From Spirochaetia bacterium (GTDB lineage: Bacteria; Spirochaetota; Spirochaetia; Treponematales; Breznakiellaceae): DNA of 5,711 bases. The notes beneath the pieces were generated by a model. It saw nothing but the letters and a program-made list of their open reading frames with translations. It was not told the origin of the DNA and searched no databases. Below are positions 5,591-5,711 of the stretch, in pieces. The stretch is from NCBI GenBank assembly GCA_026002045.1, contig BOAV01000124.1, positions 1 to 5,711 on the forward strand. Direction: 5' to 3'. Both the position numbers and the translations under genes were made by a program. Numbering within the stretch: the first letter of the stretch is position 1; every line of letters starts with the position of its first letter.

Positions 5591-5603
5591 TAGGCGAAGC
5601 CTA
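5591..5603. repeat. Short inverted repeat in the leader of the ribbon-helix-helix gene
   Basis: TAGGC and GCCTA flank a GAA triloop, 24 bases before the ATG at 5567. It could be an operator half-site pair for the adjacent ribbon-helix-helix protein, an mRNA hairpin, or part of the nearby insertion-sequence end. The sequence does not decide between these. Confidence 0.35.
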
Positions 5604-5617
5604 TACGGTTTAATACC

Positions 5618-5711
5618 CCGCGGCTTGCCGCGGCTGAAAGTAAGAATATACTAGAAGGATGAGTGAGATCATCCATAAAGAACATAATGTGAGTACGCTG
5701 ATGTATCACAT
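5618..5711 (+). mobile_element. Left end of an IS200/IS605-family insertion sequence (partial)
   Basis: A perfect GC-rich inverted repeat, CCGCGGC-TT-GCCGCGG (5618-5633), lies 25 bases before the start of a transposase that looks like IS200 TnpA. IS200/IS605 elements have no terminal inverted repeats but carry subterminal hairpins recognised by TnpA, so this hairpin is the likely left-end structure. The true left cleavage site should lie a little to its left, perhaps in the AT-rich GGTTTAATA at 5608-5615; I cannot fix it without the other end. The element runs off the window. Confidence 0.6.
5659..5711 (+). CDS. tnpA: IS200/IS605-family transposase TnpA, N-terminal fragment
   Basis: Only 17 complete codons are inside the window: MSEIIHKEHNVSTLMYH. 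This matches the start pattern that I know from IS200-like Y1 transposases (IHKxHNVxxLxYHxVCPxKYR), whose HUH and catalytic Tyr motifs would lie beyond the edge. A TAA at 5641 in the same frame limits the start to the ATG at 5659. The only purine-rich sequence, AGAAGG, touches the ATG and is too close for a good ribosome site; weak translation is usual for IS200 elements. TnpA moves the element as single-stranded DNA. Confidence 0.62.
   Translation, partial: MSEIIHKEHNVSTLMYH

Noticed and set aside
5349..5654. 101-residue plus-strand open frame
   Set aside because: Antisense to the ribbon-helix-helix gene and running into the insertion-sequence end; the start region has no ribosome site and the translation shows no domain.

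Overview
The window most likely comes from a host-associated or gut-type bacterium of moderate G+C with a Gram-negative-style envelope. A termite-gut or rumen Treponema-like spirochaete is my best guess, from the short Sec signal peptide ending FA|E and the general protein style. This is an impression, because no rRNA or marker gene is present.

Almost everything lies on the minus strand and reads from right to left. At the right edge is the start of a plus-strand IS200/IS605-type tnpA, with a GC-rich hairpin that looks like its left end. Next, on the minus strand, come a small ribbon-helix-helix protein (5567-5364), a 90-residue three-helix membrane protein (5276-5004) and an 85-residue zinc-finger protein with a cationic amphipathic tail (4928-4671). 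Two nearly identical 64-bp palindromic leader repeats lie upstream of the zinc-finger gene and of the next gene.

That next gene (4566-4444) is the key small ORF. It encodes a 40-residue peptide with a 21-residue Cys-free N-terminus and three cysteines in its second half. A terminator-like hairpin follows it. Then come a PqqD/RRE-like protein with a TTG start (4333-4028), a radical SAM/SPASM enzyme lacking most auxiliary-cluster-I ligands (4037-2964), a second radical SAM/SPASM enzyme with a fused N-terminal RRE-like domain and a full Cys set (2949-1489), an amidohydrolase (1492-749) and an AT-rich secreted protein (737-171). Gene ends overlap or nearly touch from 4333 to 171, which suggests one operon.

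The simplest reading is a RiPP (ribosomally made, post-translationally modified peptide) cluster. The peptide at 4566-4444 would be the substrate, the two RRE-like domains would hold its leader, the two radical SAM enzymes would install crosslinks or other radical modifications, and the amidohydrolase would be a tailoring or maturation candidate. I do not recognise the precursor as a member of a characterised RiPP class. No dedicated exporter or protease is visible. The left edge (1-170) holds only a possible C-terminal fragment of a convergent gene.
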